Shown: positions 52,451-64,000, counted from the first letter of the stretch. The stretch is 64,000 nt of DNA from Eretmocerus hayati (GCA_029851415.1 CM056744.1:117708838-117772837), one strand, 5' to 3'. Program-made: numbers and translations. Notes: generated by a model not told the origin, from the letters alone.

Positions 52451-52541
52451 CTGTAAAAAAAAACCAATTTTGAATCTCCTATCGAAACTCGAATCCCCGA
52501 GTGGTGTTCAGTACTCCATTGATTGAGTAAGTTGTTCTTAC
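52451..52541 (-). other. Probable 5'-UTR intron of the MATH-BTB gene
   Basis: On the minus strand the stretch starts with the donor CCAG|GTAAGA and ends with a T-rich tract and ACAG. It supports a separate untranslated first exon ending at 52542. Confidence 0.55.
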
Positions 52542-52619
52542 CTGGCCAAGAATAATAATTTACTTTCCCAGTCCATTGCTAGATCAGATTAAAAGCAGCA
52601 TCGAGGTTGTTTACGCCGC

Positions 52620-54330
52620 GACAATAACTAATTGTAGGCAAGTATATGATTTACATCAACAAAGCCTGTATAACTAGATAAGTCAACAATAACCTTAGCA
52701 TCCCATGCAGTCGCACCATAAGATCTAAGATCGTGGTCCCACCGGATTATGTGCACAGAACATAACCTTAGCATCTCATGCAGTTACACCGATTATGGTA
52801 TACAGAACATTCACAATTCACACCGATTGATCACCTGTCACGAAACGTAAGTGCGTGTCGTCTGCTCAGCTAATATGTCTCATGCAGCTAATAATTCGCC
52901 GATGTCCAGCAAAATTTTCGCGAAGAACAAAGATTTTTGACACTCGACGCATAATATACTACATCCGTGATCGTGATCTATTGTTGCTTCATTCAAAGGT
53001 TCTATCACTCCATATCACTCTTTGCAAGCTGCATTCTGCAACATGGAGAATTGGGAGTGAATCAAAATATTGGGGGTGCGTATCAAATATTATAAATTGT
53101 AACACCATAATTATTGAGAGAGCTCTCTGCCTACCTAATGCGTTGCAGCTTCTGTTCAATAACATTCTCATCATAACATCGTTGCACATGAACTTATTGA
53201 CACCATATAGGATTGTTACCTAAACAATAACGTGAGTCGTCCGGTAAAAATTGTCGCATGTTTTGAGTCGTGCAAATTAAAGCTTTCCTCCGGAGAGCAA
53301 AGTGCTTGCATTCAAAAATTTAACCAAAGGAGCTTCTTAAGGCTAACAGCTCCACTTAGACTCTGAACTTATAATTCCACCTTAACGGACACACCTTCAA
53401 CTTCTCCACTTCCAATTATGAAAGACCGCATATGGAATAATTCTTTGTCTTACCAAGCCGAACAATCCTATGCAAAATGTATTCTACATTGTGCGAAATC
53501 ATCATAAGTTTGCATAAATACGAATGTAAACAGACAGCGCAAAGGAGCCATGCCATTATTCCACGGGTGTTGAGCTCATTTTGATTTTGTATTTCCAAAT
53601 GGTACATTTTCAATGTGTGTTATACGTAGATAGAAGCTTCATGATACGCCCGTCACTTTGGTGCATAGTAAGGCAAATGTACTCAACATGACCCCCCCCC
53701 CCCCTCTTGAGCCGTTTTGAAAATAGTTCATTTCCACTTCAATATTTATACGTAGATTGGTTTGATCTGAAAAATAAGAAAATCCATTTATAGCCAAAAT
53801 GTGGATTCAGAATTAAGACCATGATCGGGACCATTACAGTTTACCTATAATCTTATAACTAATTGGGTCCAAAATCAAAATTATTGATAAATAATTTCAA
53901 TTCTACCGAGGGAATTGCACAATTATGCTCGAATCACTTCACTCTTTGTATTTATCTTGACCAAAAAAAAGAACAATCTTATTACACTGAGACCTGAGCA
54001 GTGCAAAGATGCAACGAAATGTTAAAGAGAGATCAAGCGCAATCAAAAGCGCACAAATCATTTTCTTTATGATGTCGGACGTGACTCGAGGTTCATTTTC
54101 GGACCGATAGAATCAATCAAAATCTTATCAAGAATGGAATTTGAAATATCTGAGTATTCTGAACCTTGTTCCAGCAGAAATACGGTTTCATCTTATCCAG
54201 TAAAGGTTCATAATATGGCTAGTTGTAGCACCGTGTCTGAAAACTGGTCATACGTCATACTGCTCATAACGCATGCGCAATCCACCCAAATCTTCCAAAA
54301 ATTCAAATTCTCGCGCGATTGCATATCATA
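52620..54330. other. Intergenic; no gene supported
   Basis: A repeated phrase (ACCTTAGCATC-CATGCAGT) occurs twice at about 52690-52790. A 13-base C run lies at 53692-53704. The 122-codon frame at 52855-53223 (+) has no recognisable motif. Confidence 0.5.
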
Positions 54331-54748
54331 AGGGCGCTCTGTACCTCCAGAACAACGATTGTGGCGCCATCTTGCGGCCAGATTAGTTTATTATAAATTT
54401 AACCAAACAACGCAGAACGGAATGCGATGTTTACCCACGTGCGGATAATTTTTCTGCAGATTTAGGAAAAAGTTTCATCAAGATCAGTGCAAAATTGAGC
54501 TCATGAAGTTGTGGCGAAGTATCTCACTGTTTTAAAAAATTTCGCCACAACTTTATGAGCTCAATTTTGCACTTATCTTGATGAGACTTTTTCCTAAATC
54601 TGCAGAAAAATTATCCGCACGTGGGTGAGCACGTGGGTAAACATCGCATTCCGTTCTTCGTTGTTTGGTTGAATTTATATTTACAATAAACTAATCTGAC
54701 CGCAAGATGGCGCCACAATCGTTGTTTTGGAGGTATACAGAGCGCCCT
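54331..54748. mobile_element. 418-bp hairpin MITE with TA target duplication
   Basis: The ends AGGGCGCTCTGTA and TACAGAGCGCCCT are each flanked by TA (54329-54330 and 54749-54750). The two halves are near-exact inverted copies almost to the centre, near 54530 (GTTGTGGCGAA and its inverse). The right arm carries an extra tandem copy of a 12-base GCACGTGGGTGA-type unit. It has no coding capacity. The TA duplication fits the Tc1/mariner superfamily. Confidence 0.88.
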
Positions 54749-55337
54749 TAAGCTGACGACCTGCTCCCTTCTTGGTTATGTTATATTCATGGACTACTTT
54801 CGTCCAAGAGTCTTGAAATTCAAGATTTAGATGAAACGCCATTTCTACTTCGGAACTATTATTGATATACCTGATGAATGGAATGCCATTTGAATTGCAA
54901 GCTCATGATACTTCGATTATGAGTATTTTTCTTGATTCGAATGACTCAATAAGTTTCTATTTCCCTCGTGGCTATCAGTCCAAATTCCATTCTTACGAAC
55001 AAATCACCTTCCAAAATAATCATTGAACTTTGAAAAACGTGCATAATGGCAGTGTACAGAAAAATGCCCTTGTAATCAAATTTCAAAATATCATCATCAA
55101 TAAACTGTAACGAATCGAGCGACGGTTAATAGTGCACAATTCGCTGTATCGCGCAAGTTGCACGTAACGCAAAATTCCTGTAGCCCAGTCACGATTGCTA
55201 TCGCTCCCGATGCGATAGATCCATGTTCAGAGGCAATTTGCTTCTCAATCCAATCAATCATCGATATTTCAACTTTCCAAAAGGTAAAGTCTTGCGTGAA
55301 AGTATATTACGAGGTTGACTTTTATATATACATCCAC

Positions 55338-55372
55338 ATCACACACACACTCACACACACACACACACACAC
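55338..55372. repeat. CA dinucleotide microsatellite
   Basis: A nearly pure CA run with one TC interruption. Confidence 0.95.
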
Positions 55373-55900
55373 GTTTCGAACAGTCCATCAGCGTTCTTTG
55401 ACTTTATCTTTCACCTTTCCTGCACATGACTGCATCTTTCGTGCAAGGACCTTTTATTCGCAGGAAGTACAGATTAAGAAATCGCATCGTGAGACATCCA
55501 CACGCGAAAAGACGACTTCTTATTTATGGCAAAGATGCGTTTGCCCAGCAGCTTTTTGGATCTCAACAATTTTTCCATCGAGCGATTATACACTCGATAT
55601 TGTATAAAAGACTGAGCTACCTTGGATTCTTGTAGACACACCTCGCTTTACATCTTGAACATTTCTGCTTTGAGTCGATCAGTTTACAATCAGTCCAAGA
55701 GTATGCACGCGTGTGGTGAATGCATGCATGGAGAAAGAGGGAAGTGGAAAAAGTAAGTAAGTGAGTGAGTGAGCGCGAGAGATAATTAAGGCAAATATGG
55801 GTTAAGCATATCGGTCCGAGGTGCATTCTGAATGCATTTATGGGTGACTGCGGCGTGACACTATTATTGATGATGGTTGTGCGTTATGCGGTTTTGATGC

Positions 55901-55937
55901 GTCGTCCTCGTCGTCGTCGTCGTCTTCGTCTTCGTCC
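55901..55937. repeat. GTC/TTC triplet microsatellite
   Basis: A run of CGT/CTT triplets (GTCGTCGTC, then TTCGTC). Confidence 0.9.
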
Positions 55938-56129
55938 TGTCGGGTGGAGAGTCCTGTACTTATAGTTATTAGAGTTGTATCTACTTTGACGCCCTTTGCC
56001 GAGAGCTGCTTTTCTGATGCATAAAGGTCATCTTTTGTGGAATATGGTAAGAATGATGTGACGTGCGAGGGCTAAGGAGAGGGAGTATTTGAAGGTGATT
56101 TTTCATGCACTAGGCGTAAAAGCATACTT

Positions 56130-56310
56130 TTCGCACATTTTGTCGTTTTTTACTCACAGTTAGTCAAAAACCATAGTTCGATACAGGGGCGTAAAGTCAA
56201 CCTATTTCCTTCATCCTCGTAATGGCTCCCACCCTCACCTACAGGCCAAAAACCCATCACTGGGACACGAAAAAAATTTTTTACGCCTTTGTATCGAAAT
56301 ATACTATCAG
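56130..56310 (-). repeat. Fragment related to the 26.6-27.2 kb repeat block
   Basis: It shares the ordered motifs TTTTACTCACAG, ATAGTTCGATAC, CATCCTCGT and AACCCATCAC-GGG with 26530-26880, in part on the opposite strand. Confidence 0.45.
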
Positions 56311-56599
56311 GGCCTCGATTGGGGCGCACTTACATACGGACGTTTGATTTTCATCTAAATTCGGCGTACAGTGAAAATTGATTCATTGACTCAACGATAT
56401 GAGTATTTTCTGTAGCTTATACCGTGGTGCAAGAGATCAGAGTTTTCGGATCGTAATGATTTTTCATGAGATTTACAGTTTCGCTTGATTCGCGACACAC
56501 GAACACGATCGACATTGAAATTAAAATTCAGACTTCTTATATAAATCCGTCCTTCCAAATAAGAAGTGTACTGAGTTTGACTATTTTATTAGTTTACTA

Positions 56600-58800
56600 C
56601 TGATTGATCTATTGTAAAGGAGTGTACGGGAACTAGGCAGTTGAAAAAAGTGAAGTGGACCTTGTTCGGCATCTCTCCAAAAGTTTCCCCCGCTTCCTAA
56701 CCCCAAACTATGAGGAAAGCAAAGATGTCTAGGTCCCAAAATCATCTCGTATCTCGAGGGGTACACTAAAAACTCTAAAAATGCGAAAACTCGGTGTTTC
56801 CGAGGATGTTTCTTGTAAATATTCTGACGCTTCTCAATGACTCGCCCTGAATTTTTTTGGATATCCTTAAAACTACATTGATCAATGAGAAAATATTTTT
56901 GCAACGACAGCTTTTGATTGAGGCTCCGAAAAATGAGCCGAAAAAAGTACCTGGAAATTGAAAACTAATTTTTCTCATACTAAACAGCCGGGTAAGCATT
57001 AGAAACTCATTTCAACATGTTCACCAGGTGATTTTGCATCGGATGTAGGTGATTTTCGTCTATTCCTAGATGATGGAAATCGGTCAAAATCGTCAAAATC
57101 ACCTCCACAACAAATTTTTTCTCATAAATTAGCGTCTCCTGCACGAGTGCAATGTTTCACGCCCTCGAAAGTAGTTCAAATCGATAGCCCAGTGTAGTTT
57201 TCTTCGAGATGACCACTTGGGGAAGTCGGTTTGATGCAGTAAAACCCGAGATCTATAGCTGGTCCAAAAAGTGAAAAAAAACCGGAAGTACTAAATCCGT
57301 GAACTCGTGGCTCCTCCGCGATGGCCGTCAGAAATGCGAATCTTGAGTTCAGGTGTTCCGTAGACGTGAAAATTCGTTTCGTATTTGGTTTCCAACGTAA
57401 GAATTGAATTCGCTGGCAGTATTGTGGCCAACCCTCGGGATTTTTCAGTATGCTCGAATAACTGACCCGAGAGTGGATGGCCATTTGAAGCCTTTCTCAC
57501 ATGTCTGAGATGCATGATGAGTATATAAGGTAGGTTTTAATTGGGTGTGTATTGAACAGAACTATGTTTTTCCACGCATTTTGACTAGCTGGAAACGATG
57601 ACGGTGGTTTTGAAATTCGGGAAAGCGCCGGGACAAGACATTGACTACCGGATCCAACTTTTCAAAAATGGGACCAGAGAATGAGATCTAGGTTTTTTAG
57701 CAGTAAGCTCACTCCCATTTTATCCTACAGCCTCAAAACCGTTGCAAACTGTCGCACTTTCATCATTGGTGAAATCCAACCTTGGCAGAAAATCGCTTTA
57801 CTCGAGTTTTTTAGCTAATGAGATGAGTCCAACGAGATTCTTCTCTTCATTGGCTAAGCTAAAAGATATGCTATCCTGTTCTTGTCTCAGGCACGAAGAG
57901 TTCGTATGATTCGATTCAATACACACTCGAATCAAACCTACCCATACACCCTACCATGCATGGCACGTGTAAGTAAGAACGCAAAAAATGGCTCTCCTTT
58001 CTGTGATAAATTTTCTGAGCGTACCAAAAAATCCTGGAGATCAGGGACAAACCTGACCACGGATTCGGTTTCTACTTCGAAAAATTAATGGGGACACGTG
58101 TTCATGCTTGTGAAATGCTTAGACTCAAAATTCGCATTTTTCAGTGCCACTGAAGCAGCCACAGGATCACTGATTTGATACCTTGGATGTTTTCATTTGG
58201 GTTCTACCGCGTTAAATTGACTCCCTCAACTGATTTTTTTGAGGGATATTACCCTGTCTGTCGATAAAAAATACTCTCAGAGGCTAAATGCGTAGGAGAT
58301 GCCTATTTATGAGAAATTATTTGCACTGAAAAAGATTTTTGATGTTTTTGGCCGCTTTCCATGACTCGAGAATAGACGATTACACCTAAATCCAATACAA
58401 AATGACCTGGTAAACACGTTGGCATAGGTTTCTAACCTTCATATGTGGCTGTTTAGTGTGATAGAATTTGATTTCCTATTTTCAGGAATTTTTTCTTGGG
58501 CCTAAGTCAGAGTGGTAGAAACAAGAACAATTTTTCATCAATCGATATAGTCTCAAAGATATATGTAAGCGATTCATTTAGATGCATGAGAATGCGAGTT
58601 TGTAGAAGAAACATCGGTTTTTCGCGTTTTACAGGGTTTCTAGGGTGTCCCACGGAATCGAGTTTATTTTGGGACCTAGACGTCTTCGCCTTGCATCTTC
58701 GCTTTCCTTGTAGTTCGGGGTTAAAAAGTGAGAAAAAGACTTTCGGAGAGAAAGCGGACAAGGTCCACGTTACTCAACTGAATCTCCAATTCTTTCTCCG
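56600..58800. mobile_element. Old 2.2-kb foldback element with diverged ~500-bp arms
   Basis: The left arm, about 56640-57150, matches the inverse of about 58280-58780 with many differences. Shared pieces in order are GTGGACCTTGT, GATGTCTAGGTCCCAAAAT-type sequence, ACTAAACAGCC, CACCAGGTGATTTTG-type sequence and ATTTCTCATAAAT. The boundaries are approximate. No transposase is visible. Confidence 0.6.
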
Positions 58801-60354
58801 GATCATGCTCAGGAAAATAATTTCAATGAGGCATTCTGAACCACTAACGGCAAAATCCAACTGACAATGAGACTAGCAAGGCCTTGCTGCTCTAGATAAT
58901 CCTTTCCAAGCTTTGGTACATCGGAAAATCAAATCTGTTAAAATGTCATTCAAATAATCGGTGAAACAGACTAATTTCTCGGACCATTCGATTTCAATTT
59001 CACAATTTCTAAAAGTAGGTTTTAATTTACTCGTTGATATGCACCATAATAGCAAGCTAATGTAATGGTGTGTTACTTTCAAATTTACATCGACACCGGT
59101 ATATTGATGGAGCTACAACCAAACTCAGCTGACCACACTTCATACTATAGGTGTGAAAATTAATTACCATCCAAAGAATATCAGTCAGTGGTCGTCAGAT
59201 AATCCCCTGCATCGATCAATCATCAGATCTTCCAAGAGCCACTGGTAATAGCAGACATAGCTAGAGAGTTGCCAACCTCTCGGCAAAATACGTGCCGGAA
59301 ACTCGGAATCGTTTTGCTCGAGGCAATCTCTATTCATTTAGGATATACACTGGCAAACGATGCAGTGATCCAGAGTCTTGGGACAGCCATTGAATGGGGT
59401 GGAAAACTGAAGAGTTGAAGTGATAACGATCTCTTCGTCAAACTTCAAACTCTATACGCTATTTCACACAACAATAACATTGCAATTCATATGGGTATGC
59501 TCAAGGGTTTCCATTTACTGAGTAACTTTTTTAGCTGGAATATATCCGTATTAGATGCTAATTCAAATGTTGTACGAACGATTCAGAGCGGATCGGTGTT
59601 GAGGGCAAACTTGCGTGAAATACTCGTAAGAGCATTTTTGACGCGGTAAAATGCAAAATTTAAGGCGCGCTCGGCCAATTTTGCGCGCAGCGAACTGGAT
59701 GATAATCGTCAACGCGTTCCGCAAGCGGCAAAATTTTTGATGCTTCATTAGCCCGTGACGAGAAATCGCGGTCCTTTCTGTCTTTCTCTTGCTTTCTCAC
59801 TCTTGCTTTCCGACAGTTTTGACAAATTATTCCAGTCCTTCATTCTCGTCGAGCTTATCCTTCTTGCGGGGCCTCAAACTTTTTAAACGCTTTTATTGCA
59901 CTTCACCGAGTTGCTAGTTCGGCAGCTGCCCGACTAGTGAATTTTTTAAAATAGGGACACTATACAATTTCGTCATTTCTGTCCAATCATGATGCACAAT
60001 TTTTTGTTAGCTCCTCCCACAAGATATACGTCGTTTGCTCGTACGCGTTAGGGCCAAACAATATTGCTGAAACGAGTGTGTAAAGTAAACGTAAGTGTGT
60101 GGTTTAATACTTTGTGCTTGTGTCCCGGTGTATTTTTTTTCTCAGCGTATAAGTTGCCTAATATTCTGGCTTTATCGTAGATGACATGGTTAGCAATGTG
60201 CGATCGTAAACATTTCCACGAATTGTAACGTGAGAGGGAGAGAGATGGCATAATTTTGGTGTCTCTCTCACACATTGAGAAGGTGCTAGCGCCATCTGCT
60301 TTGGGAAGATCGTATTTTGTCGATAGGAAGTATGTTTTCGCGGATACGCGGTAT
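58801..60354. other. Intergenic; no gene supported
   Basis: AT-rich up to about 59550, then more GC-rich with CGCG-containing runs (59640-59720). I cannot assign a function. Confidence 0.5.
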
Positions 60355-61338
60355 ATCCCGACTAGAAATCTATTAGGGCTGCCCTCTTGGTTAATAGGGG
60401 CCCTAACGGGCGAAGTGAGGGAAGGAATAGGGAAGTCTGAGGGAAAGAATCGGGCATGCGACGCTTAGCTGGCCGGGGCCCGTACGGGTTCTCCCTCATA
60501 CTGCCCTAACTCCGTACCGCCCTAACGTTCCACACTACTGCCACAATATCGCCTCAATATGAGTTTTCGTGCAGACTGGTGCAGAAATGCAGACAGCTGC
60601 AGACGATCGCAACTTCGATAGATGGATATTCCAAGATTATAAGTACTCAAGGAAAAAAAGAGTTTACTGAAAAATATTTTTTGGATGATGAGAATTATCT
60701 GTACGCAAGCCTTCGATCGTCACCTGAATAACTTAATTGGATTAGAAAATTCAGGAAGTAAATTGTACAGTTGATACGTTGTGGTATGCGATGCAAGACA
60801 CGTATGATACAGTCTTTTTTTATTTGTAAAGTGCCGAGTATGTTTTAAATTAACTACATTTTTCATCGAATGTTGTCCTATTCAATAATATTACCAGTCA
60901 CCTTCCTTATCGCTCTCATTGCTTTTTTCTCTTGAAAAATGAGAACCGGTGGAGAACGGTCCTACAAATCTCAAAATGTTCATTTTTGGCTTCAAACTTC
61001 ATCAATTAGAAATTCCATTTAATATCTTTTAAATACAACTTTAGTTTTATTTAAAATTACCTTGAAATAATATTGAGATATTCGGATTGGTGGCGAGCAA
61101 TCTAAACACAGTCAGTATCTTATCAAGTCACCATTACAATCTACCAAACATACAATTTCTCGACTACCTAGCGCCCTCATAACGCCCTAACAAATCCACA
61201 ATACTTCCCTAACTGTTGTTAGGGAAATAGCGTTCTAAGCGTCGCATGCCCTCTTACCGCCCGTACGGGCACTATGAGGGAAGTTAGGGAATCCTAACGG
61301 GCCCCGTTCCGCGCCCTAACTGCATTTCTACTCGGGAT
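60355..61338. mobile_element. Non-autonomous element with ATCCCGASTAGAAAT ends and CCCTAAC subterminal motifs
   Basis: The left end ATCCCGACTAGAAAT and right end ATTTCTACTCGGGAT are terminal inverted repeats. CCCTAAC (or its inverse GTTAGGG) occurs many times within about 200 bases of each end and hardly at all in the AT-rich middle. This is the layout of transposase-binding subterminal repeats. No clear target duplication or coding region is visible. Confidence 0.65.
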
Positions 61339-61821
61339 GCGTTAAGAAATAAATACGTCAAACGTCAATGATCGAAGAGCGCGAGTATTTGAATCCTATG
61401 CAGACACGCGAGCGCGGCCGTGTACTTCATTGCCCATATGAGAACATGGAGCACGCATGCATCAACCCAATTTTTGTTTTTTTTTTTTTTGGTGGTTCAT
61501 GACCCGAGAAACAAAGTTGCAATTCGGTTTTTTCTTACAAGTTCGGAGAGTACTTGCTTTCAATCATTCAAAATCAGTACGTCCGACGACTGAATCGGAG
61601 TGCACGGACAGTAAGTATCGCGCGGAAATCTGAATTTCAGAATAATTCGAACTATTTGAATGTCTGGCGCATATACGAGCAAACGCCTTTTGTCCAACTT
61701 TCTGTATTCAGGCCAGTTTTGATTTGTTGCCTCGGATCGAGTAAAATCACGTATTTCTGATCACTCGTAGCTCGTAATAATTAGGCCTGGGGGGTTGATT
61801 TTGACAAAAAAATGATTAAAT

Positions 61822-62443
61822 AAACGAACAACCAACTATGCAAGATATAACTGAGCACATCAAATAGTTAACTATGTTTCTAAAGTATGATGACAGTTAA
61901 CTATATGATACATTTTAATGGTGAAAATGAAAAATGGTTGACACAACTTTTGATTTCGGTGTTCGATTGCTAAAAATAGCTTCTACACCTTGTCACGAGA
62001 AGTGAAAGCGTGGGGCGCAAAAATATCCAAACAAACCATTACGAGACCAAGTGTTTCATTTCATTAGTTCGTTGAAACCTTCACATATAGCTCACTATTT
62101 TCGAGGTATACACATGAGGTATCATATTTGTCGAGAAAATGAAGATGCTTGATAACTTGTGTGCCTGGACCAGAATATATTACCAAGTTTCTCAACAACC
62201 TTATTAAAACAATTATATAATCTCAACTGCTTGGGATAAAGATGCCCCACGCCTTTAGTTTTTGTGATAAGAAGTGGAAGTCAATTTTTAGCAAGCGAAC
62301 ACCGAAATCGCAAGTTGTGTCAACCATTTTTCATTTTCACCATTGAAATATATCATACTTATAGTTAAGTGCCATCATACTTTCGAACATAGTTAACCAT
62401 TCGATGTGCCAAGTTATATCTTGCATAGTCAGGTTTTGTTCGT
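61822..62443. mobile_element. Foldback MITE (~620 bp)
   Basis: The arms of about 190-200 bp (61822-62020 and 62240-62443) share CTATGCAAGATATAAC, AGTTAACTATG, AAAATGGTTGACACAACTT and TCGGTGTTCG in inverted order. The middle is AT-rich. It has no coding capacity and no clear target duplication. Confidence 0.65.
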
Positions 62444-62724
62444 TGTCAAGTGAATAAAAGCGTTTTTTAAAAGTTTTCTTTTACCAATTTTTCGATATGC
62501 GAATAGCAGCTTGCAAACTTGGATTCGTTCCGCTCTCCATCACTTGGCACCCTGGCCAACTCTTCCGCTTGATTGAGTTCATCAATAATATTATTTTACG
62601 TGGTACAATGTATGCACTTCAAGTATCAAAGTGAAGTGATCATTTTGGTGTAGCCATGTTTTACGATTACAGTATTCTAATGATTGAACATACTTCTCTG
62701 AGCTTGTCCAATTTTTTAATGGGG

Positions 62725-63235
62725 AAAAGCTCTCTTGGTGGCGGGGCGGGCTGGACCTCACGCTCCTGCAGAGGGGTGGCGTGGTCCGTCAAGTCGGATC
62801 TTCGGTCGTTGCGCTCGCGTTGTAATCCGTCTACAGGGCTTGTCTTGTCTCCGATCAAACGGCGACGGCTCGGGGCAGTTGGTTCGGGTTGGCGGCTCTC
62901 ACCATGTTTTCGCAGGTTCGTGATCTCCAGTCCGACCCAAAGCCAAGGGAAAACCCACCTGGAACTCGCCGAATTCTCCGCTCGGGGGTGAGCCTAAGGA
63001 GGTTGGAGGCTGGTGATCCTCACGAGCACGGGTGAGGTATATAGGGCTCCTGCCACGGACAGGTGCGATCTCCTCAACCGTTACCAAAAAATAAAAGAAA
63101 CGCGCCCAGAACGGTACCCCTCGGGTGGTGTGGAAAGCCGTTCATTGCACACGGGAGTTCGATAACACGGGACCAAACATCGCATAGTCCCGGGACTTTG
63201 GCACGACGAAATCCCAATAACGGCAGGTATCCTTG
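62725..63235 (+). mobile_element. GC-rich block, possible retroelement 3' end
   Basis: This block is far richer in GC than its surroundings, with short overlapping frames on both strands and no long one. It ends at a GCACGACGAAATCCCA phrase followed directly by the TGGA satellite. That could be the 3' end of a non-LTR element inserted in simple sequence, but I recognise no reverse transcriptase or endonuclease motif. Confidence 0.3.
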
Positions 63236-63935
63236 GATGGAATGGATTTAAATAGATAGAATGGACGGATGGCTGGATGTGATGGATAGAATGGATGGAT
63301 GGATGAGATGGATGTGATGGATGGACGGATGAGATAGAGGGATTGGATGGAGGAACGGGATTGATGAGATCGATGGATGGGATGCGTGGGATTCATAGGA
63401 TGGATAGATAGATGGGTTAGTTGGATGTATACACGCGATAGATAAGATGAATGGATAGGTGGATGGATGAGATTGATGGGGTGGATGGGATGGATGGTAA
63501 GGGTGGGATGGATGGCATGGGTGTGATGAGTGTCATGAATGGATGGCGTGGATGGATGAATTGATGGATAGGATGGATGGATAGGATGGATGGATAGGAT
63601 TGGATGGATTGATGGATAGCATAGATAGGTTGCATGAATAGCATGGATAGATGTATGGATGGGATAAGCGGATGTGATGGATGGATGGAATGCTGAATAG
63701 ATGCACGGATGGATGGATGAGATGGATGGATGAAAAGAATGCTCAGGATTGATGAATGAATGGATGGATAGGATTGAGGGATGTGATGGATAGGTTCAAT
63801 GGGATGGATGTAGACGATGGTTGAATGGAATGGATTCTATGGATAGGATAGATGGGTCCGATGGATAGATGAATGGGTGGGATGGATGGCATTATTGAAG
63901 CGAATGGAAGGATCGGACGGATGAATGATTAGATC
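63233..63935 (+). repeat. TGGA/TGGATGGA simple-sequence satellite
   Basis: About 700 bases consist of degenerate GGATGGAT units with interspersed GATAGA and GATGAG variants. It is flanked on both sides by copies of a ~25-bp phrase starting GCACGACGAAATCCCA (about 63202 and 63945). Confidence 0.9.
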
Positions 63936-64000
63936 GACTTAAGCACGACGAAATCCCAGTAACGGCAAAAGACCATCACCGAGTCTATTTTGCCGATCTA

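Larger units (their letters stand above)
54751..56100. other. Intergenic with two microsatellites; no gene
   Basis: A CA repeat lies at 55338-55372 and a GTC/TTC-type triplet repeat at 55901-55937. GAGT repeats occur near 55755-55775. No coding region is supported. Confidence 0.6.

Noticed and set aside
55158..55607. 149-codon frame across the CA microsatellite
   Set aside because: The CA repeat simply lacks stops in that frame; flanks show no coding signature.
60399..61320. Interstitial telomere repeats (CCCTAA/TTAGGG)
   Set aside because: The copies are scattered, not in tandem, and sit in the ends of a transposon-like element. Insects usually use TTAGG.
14996..62443. CRISPR array or bacterial-type defence system
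   Set aside because: Gene structure is clearly that of an animal nuclear genome, and the repeats are inverted or satellite-type without regular spacers.

Overview
This is a window of nuclear DNA from an animal. The genes have short exons, standard GT-AG introns, 5' untranslated exons and AT-rich, repeat-filled introns. Residue choices in the elongase, U2A' and NDUFB7 proteins look like an insect. A hymenopteran is my guess from general appearance, but the order cannot be fixed from the sequence alone. I assembled five protein-coding genes by hand from splice sites and reading phase; most of the rest is intron, intergenic DNA or transposon remnants.

Layout. Positions 1-11,881 hold no gene I can support, only a tRNA-derived SINE-like block near 6.3-6.7 kb. 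Positions 11,898-32,609 (+) are a four-coding-exon fatty-acid elongase (ELOVL family, 304 aa) with two introns above 8 kb that carry several foldback elements. Positions 36,010-37,760 (-) encode the complex I subunit NDUFB7 (125 aa, three exons). Positions 38,557-40,914 (-) encode the U2 snRNP protein A' (SNRPA1, 247 aa, four exons). Positions 42,464-45,091 (+) encode the spindle checkpoint protein MAD1 (697 aa, six exons). Positions 51,433-52,416 (-) hold an SPOP/TDPOZ-like MATH-BTB gene with one coding exon and a likely 5' untranslated exon. From 52.6 kb to the end there is no gene I can support: there are foldback elements, microsatellites, a GC-rich block and a TGGA-type satellite.

Most unusual locus. 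SNRPA1 and MAD1 lie head to head, and the space between them contains an inverted copy of the SNRPA1 promoter, exon 1, intron 1, exon 2 and start of intron 2 (arms 40,544 and 42,107, axis near 41,322). The outer part of the arms differs by only about two substitutions and a 7-bp insertion, and the one coding difference is synonymous. The inner promoter part is clearly diverged but keeps a perfect GCGCATGCGC (NRF-1-type) site in both arms. The copied exons keep working splice sites and end in phase 0. The first MAD1 coding exon begins exactly at an AG acceptor, also in phase 0, so an in-frame U2A'(41 aa)-MAD1 fusion mRNA is possible on sequence grounds.

The second theme is inverted-repeat elements. 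At least eleven foldback or MITE-like structures can be seen. They include a 1,136-bp near-perfect palindrome with an 8-bp target duplication (49,414-50,549), a 418-bp hairpin with a TA duplication (54,331-54,748), and one inserted inside a GGCTGG-type hexamer array (46,258-46,731). The genes do not form an operon or an obvious pathway; all but the BTB gene are housekeeping or lipid genes that happen to be neighbours.
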